Shown: positions 15,566 through 16,450 of the stretch, piece by piece | How positions within the stretch are numbered: position 1 is the first letter of the stretch | How the letters are laid out: the number at the start of each line of letters is the position of its first letter | Assembly (NCBI GenBank): GCA_016302435.1 | Contig: JAEDNQ010000034.1 | Span: forward strand, 1-16,450 | Length of the DNA: 16,450 nt | Direction of reading: 5' to 3' | Source of the DNA: Bacteroidaceae bacterium | Lineage (GTDB): Bacteria > Bacteroidota > Bacteroidia > Bacteroidales > Bacteroidaceae | Position numbers and translations under genes: made by a program | The notes under the pieces: model-generated | Databases searched by the model: none | Told to the model about the DNA's origin: nothing | Seen by the model: the letters and a program-made list of their open reading frames with translations, nothing else

Positions 15566-16306
15566 TTATTTCTCGGCCGTGTACAGCATGCACATGCCGA
15601 AGAGCAGAGGGCGGAAGTTGACATTGTGAAATCCTGCTTTCTGGATGATTTCCTGCATTCGCTTTCCCTGTGGCACAGCGTCCATGGTGTCGGGCAGATA
15701 TGAGTATGCTGTTGAATCCTTAGAGAATAGTCGGCCAATGGTTGGCATCACCAGCTTTTTGTATATGTAGAACAATTGCTTCATGGGGAAAGACACAGGT
15801 GAGCATAGGTCAACGACAGCGAGGTGGCCGTCTGCTGCCATCACTCGGTGCATTTCGGCTAAGCAGGAGTCAAGATTTTGGAAGTTGCGAAGCGCAAAGG
15901 CAGAGATGACTGCATCGAAGGATTCGTCGGCGAACGTCATGTCGGAGCAGTCTTCATTTTGAAAAGTGATGACGTCGCTGAGTCTCATCTTGGCTACTTT
16001 CTCTCTGCCCACATTCATCATGCCCTCGCTTATGTCGCATCCGATGACGAGTCCGGGACTGAGCTTCTCGTATGCGAGGATGGCAAAATCACCTGTGCCT
16101 GTCGCTATGTCGAGGATGCTGTTGGTGCTTGCCCTGTTGTCGAGCAGATACTGTATGGCGGCATCTCTCCAGTGACGGTCAATGCCGAAGCTCAATGTGT
16201 GGTTGAGCATATCGTAAGAATGAGCAATGTTGTCAAACATGCGTTCGACCTGTTCTCGTTTTGTGCCGTTGTCTCCGTATGGTTTTATCTGCTCTTGCTT
16301 GTACAT
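15566..16306 (-). CDS. ubiE: demethylmenaquinone methyltransferase
   Basis: This SAM-dependent enzyme methylates demethylmenaquinone to menaquinone, the respiratory quinone of this phylum, at the inner membrane surface. The gene is called ubiE or menG; menaquinone is the expected substrate because ubiquinone is not made in Bacteroidetes. The 246-residue product has the family's opening signature MFDNIAHSYDMLNHTLSFG (23-41), motif I DIATGTGDFAI (66-76), motif II GCDISEGM (89-96), the SAFALRNF stretch (135-142) and the late signature YSYLPDTMDAVPQG (201-214). The start ATG is preceded by an A-rich, unstructured stretch and then by a compound hairpin (16326-16399). No TAnnTTTG box is seen within the window upstream, so the promoter probably lies beyond 16450 or an upstream gene is co-transcribed. 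Confidence 0.95.
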   Translation of the reverse strand: MYKQEQIKPYGDNGTKREQVERMFDNIAHSYDMLNHTLSFGIDRHWRDAAIQYLLDNRASTNSILDIATGTGDFAILAYEKLSPGLVIGCDISEGMMNVGREKVAKMRLSDVITFQNEDCSDMTFADESFDAVISAFALRNFQNLDSCLAEMHRVMAADGHLAVVDLCSPVSFPMKQLFYIYKKLVMPTIGRLFSKDSTAYSYLPDTMDAVPQGKRMQEIIQKAGFHNVNFRPLLFGMCMLYTAEK

Positions 16307-16325
16307 GTTGAATATGTGATGACTA

Positions 16326-16399
16326 TGAAGGCAGGGCCAATACCTGTCATTAATGCTCTCATGCTTGGGGCATTAATGGGTTGCATGACCCTGCCTTCA
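16326..16399. other. compound hairpin upstream of ubiE
   Basis: Two nested inverted repeats: an outer 11-base pair set, TGAAGGCAGGG (16326-16336) with CCCTGCCTTCA (16389-16399), and an inner 9-base set, CATTAATGC (16348-16356) with GCATTAATG (16370-16378), around a 13-base loop. On the plus strand a T-run (16404-16408) follows within five bases; on the minus strand, toward ubiE, none follows. Read toward ubiE it looks more like a leader structure or processing site than a terminator. Confidence 0.7.
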
Positions 16400-16450
16400 G
16401 ATGTTTTTATTAATATATCTTCAGATGTTGATATTATATCTTCAGATGTT
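16395..16450. repeat. three-copy spaced repeat at the window edge
   Basis: CTTCAGATGTT occurs exactly at 16395-16405, 16419-16429 and 16440-16450, at offsets of 24 and 21 bases, with spacers made almost only of A and T. The third copy ends at the last base of the window, so the array may continue. The first copy shares its CTTCA with the outer arm of the compound hairpin. Confidence 0.9.

Noticed and set aside
15483..15593. Longer starts for aroE that overlap the end of ubiE.
   Set aside because: The family N-terminus begins at the ATG at 15482; upstream residues are not conserved features of shikimate dehydrogenases.
16395..16450. A CRISPR array at the right edge.
   Set aside because: Repeats are only 11 bases and spacers 10-13 bases of A/T, far too short, and no cas gene is present.

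Overview
The window looks like ordinary chromosomal DNA from a Bacteroidetes bacterium, most likely of the Bacteroides/Prevotella group. Five things point there: a single-chain LpxC-FabZ fusion, a 391-residue PurM far from the E. coli type, A-rich tracts before most start codons instead of clear Shine-Dalgarno sites, promoter boxes of the phylum type TAnnTTTG, and a lipid A cluster containing a pRiA4b ORF-3-like gene. I see no rRNA, tRNA, CRISPR array, transposase, phage or plasmid gene. All eleven confident protein genes are intact inside the window.

Layout. Positions 1-766 hold no convincing gene: AT-rich palindromes, an array of a 9-base repeat, a strong hairpin terminator and two orphan promoter-like sites. 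From 6941 back to 767 four minus-strand genes run head to tail and are probably one operon: purM (purine synthesis), prfA (release factor 1), pyrF (pyrimidine synthesis) and uvrA (nucleotide excision repair). The prfA-pyrF spacer is filled by ten copies of a 9-base repeat and keeps the reading frame open from one gene into the next. A 127-base divergent promoter region (6942-7068) separates this operon from a plus-strand cluster (7069-14629): lpxD, lpxC-fabZ, lpxA, a small pRiA4b ORF-3-like gene, miaA and a class A penicillin-binding protein. That cluster meets the minus-strand pair ubiE/menG-aroE (16306-14724) at a long two-way terminator.

How the genes work together. LpxA, LpxC and LpxD are the first three enzymes of lipid A synthesis, and FabZ supplies the competing fatty-acid branch, so the plus-strand cluster is mainly outer-membrane construction. 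The bifunctional PBP adds peptidoglycan synthesis and MiaA adds tRNA modification. AroE makes shikimate for the chorismate pool, which feeds menaquinone as well as aromatic amino acids, and UbiE/MenG does the last methylation of menaquinone, so that pair is linked metabolically.

I did not find a clear new biological system. The parts not explained by known genes are all between genes: three unrelated short-repeat arrays, a duplicated 32-base element before miaA, a foldable spacer before lpxC-fabZ, and two orphan promoter-like sites beyond the 3' end of uvrA. These are reported as leads with modest interest scores.
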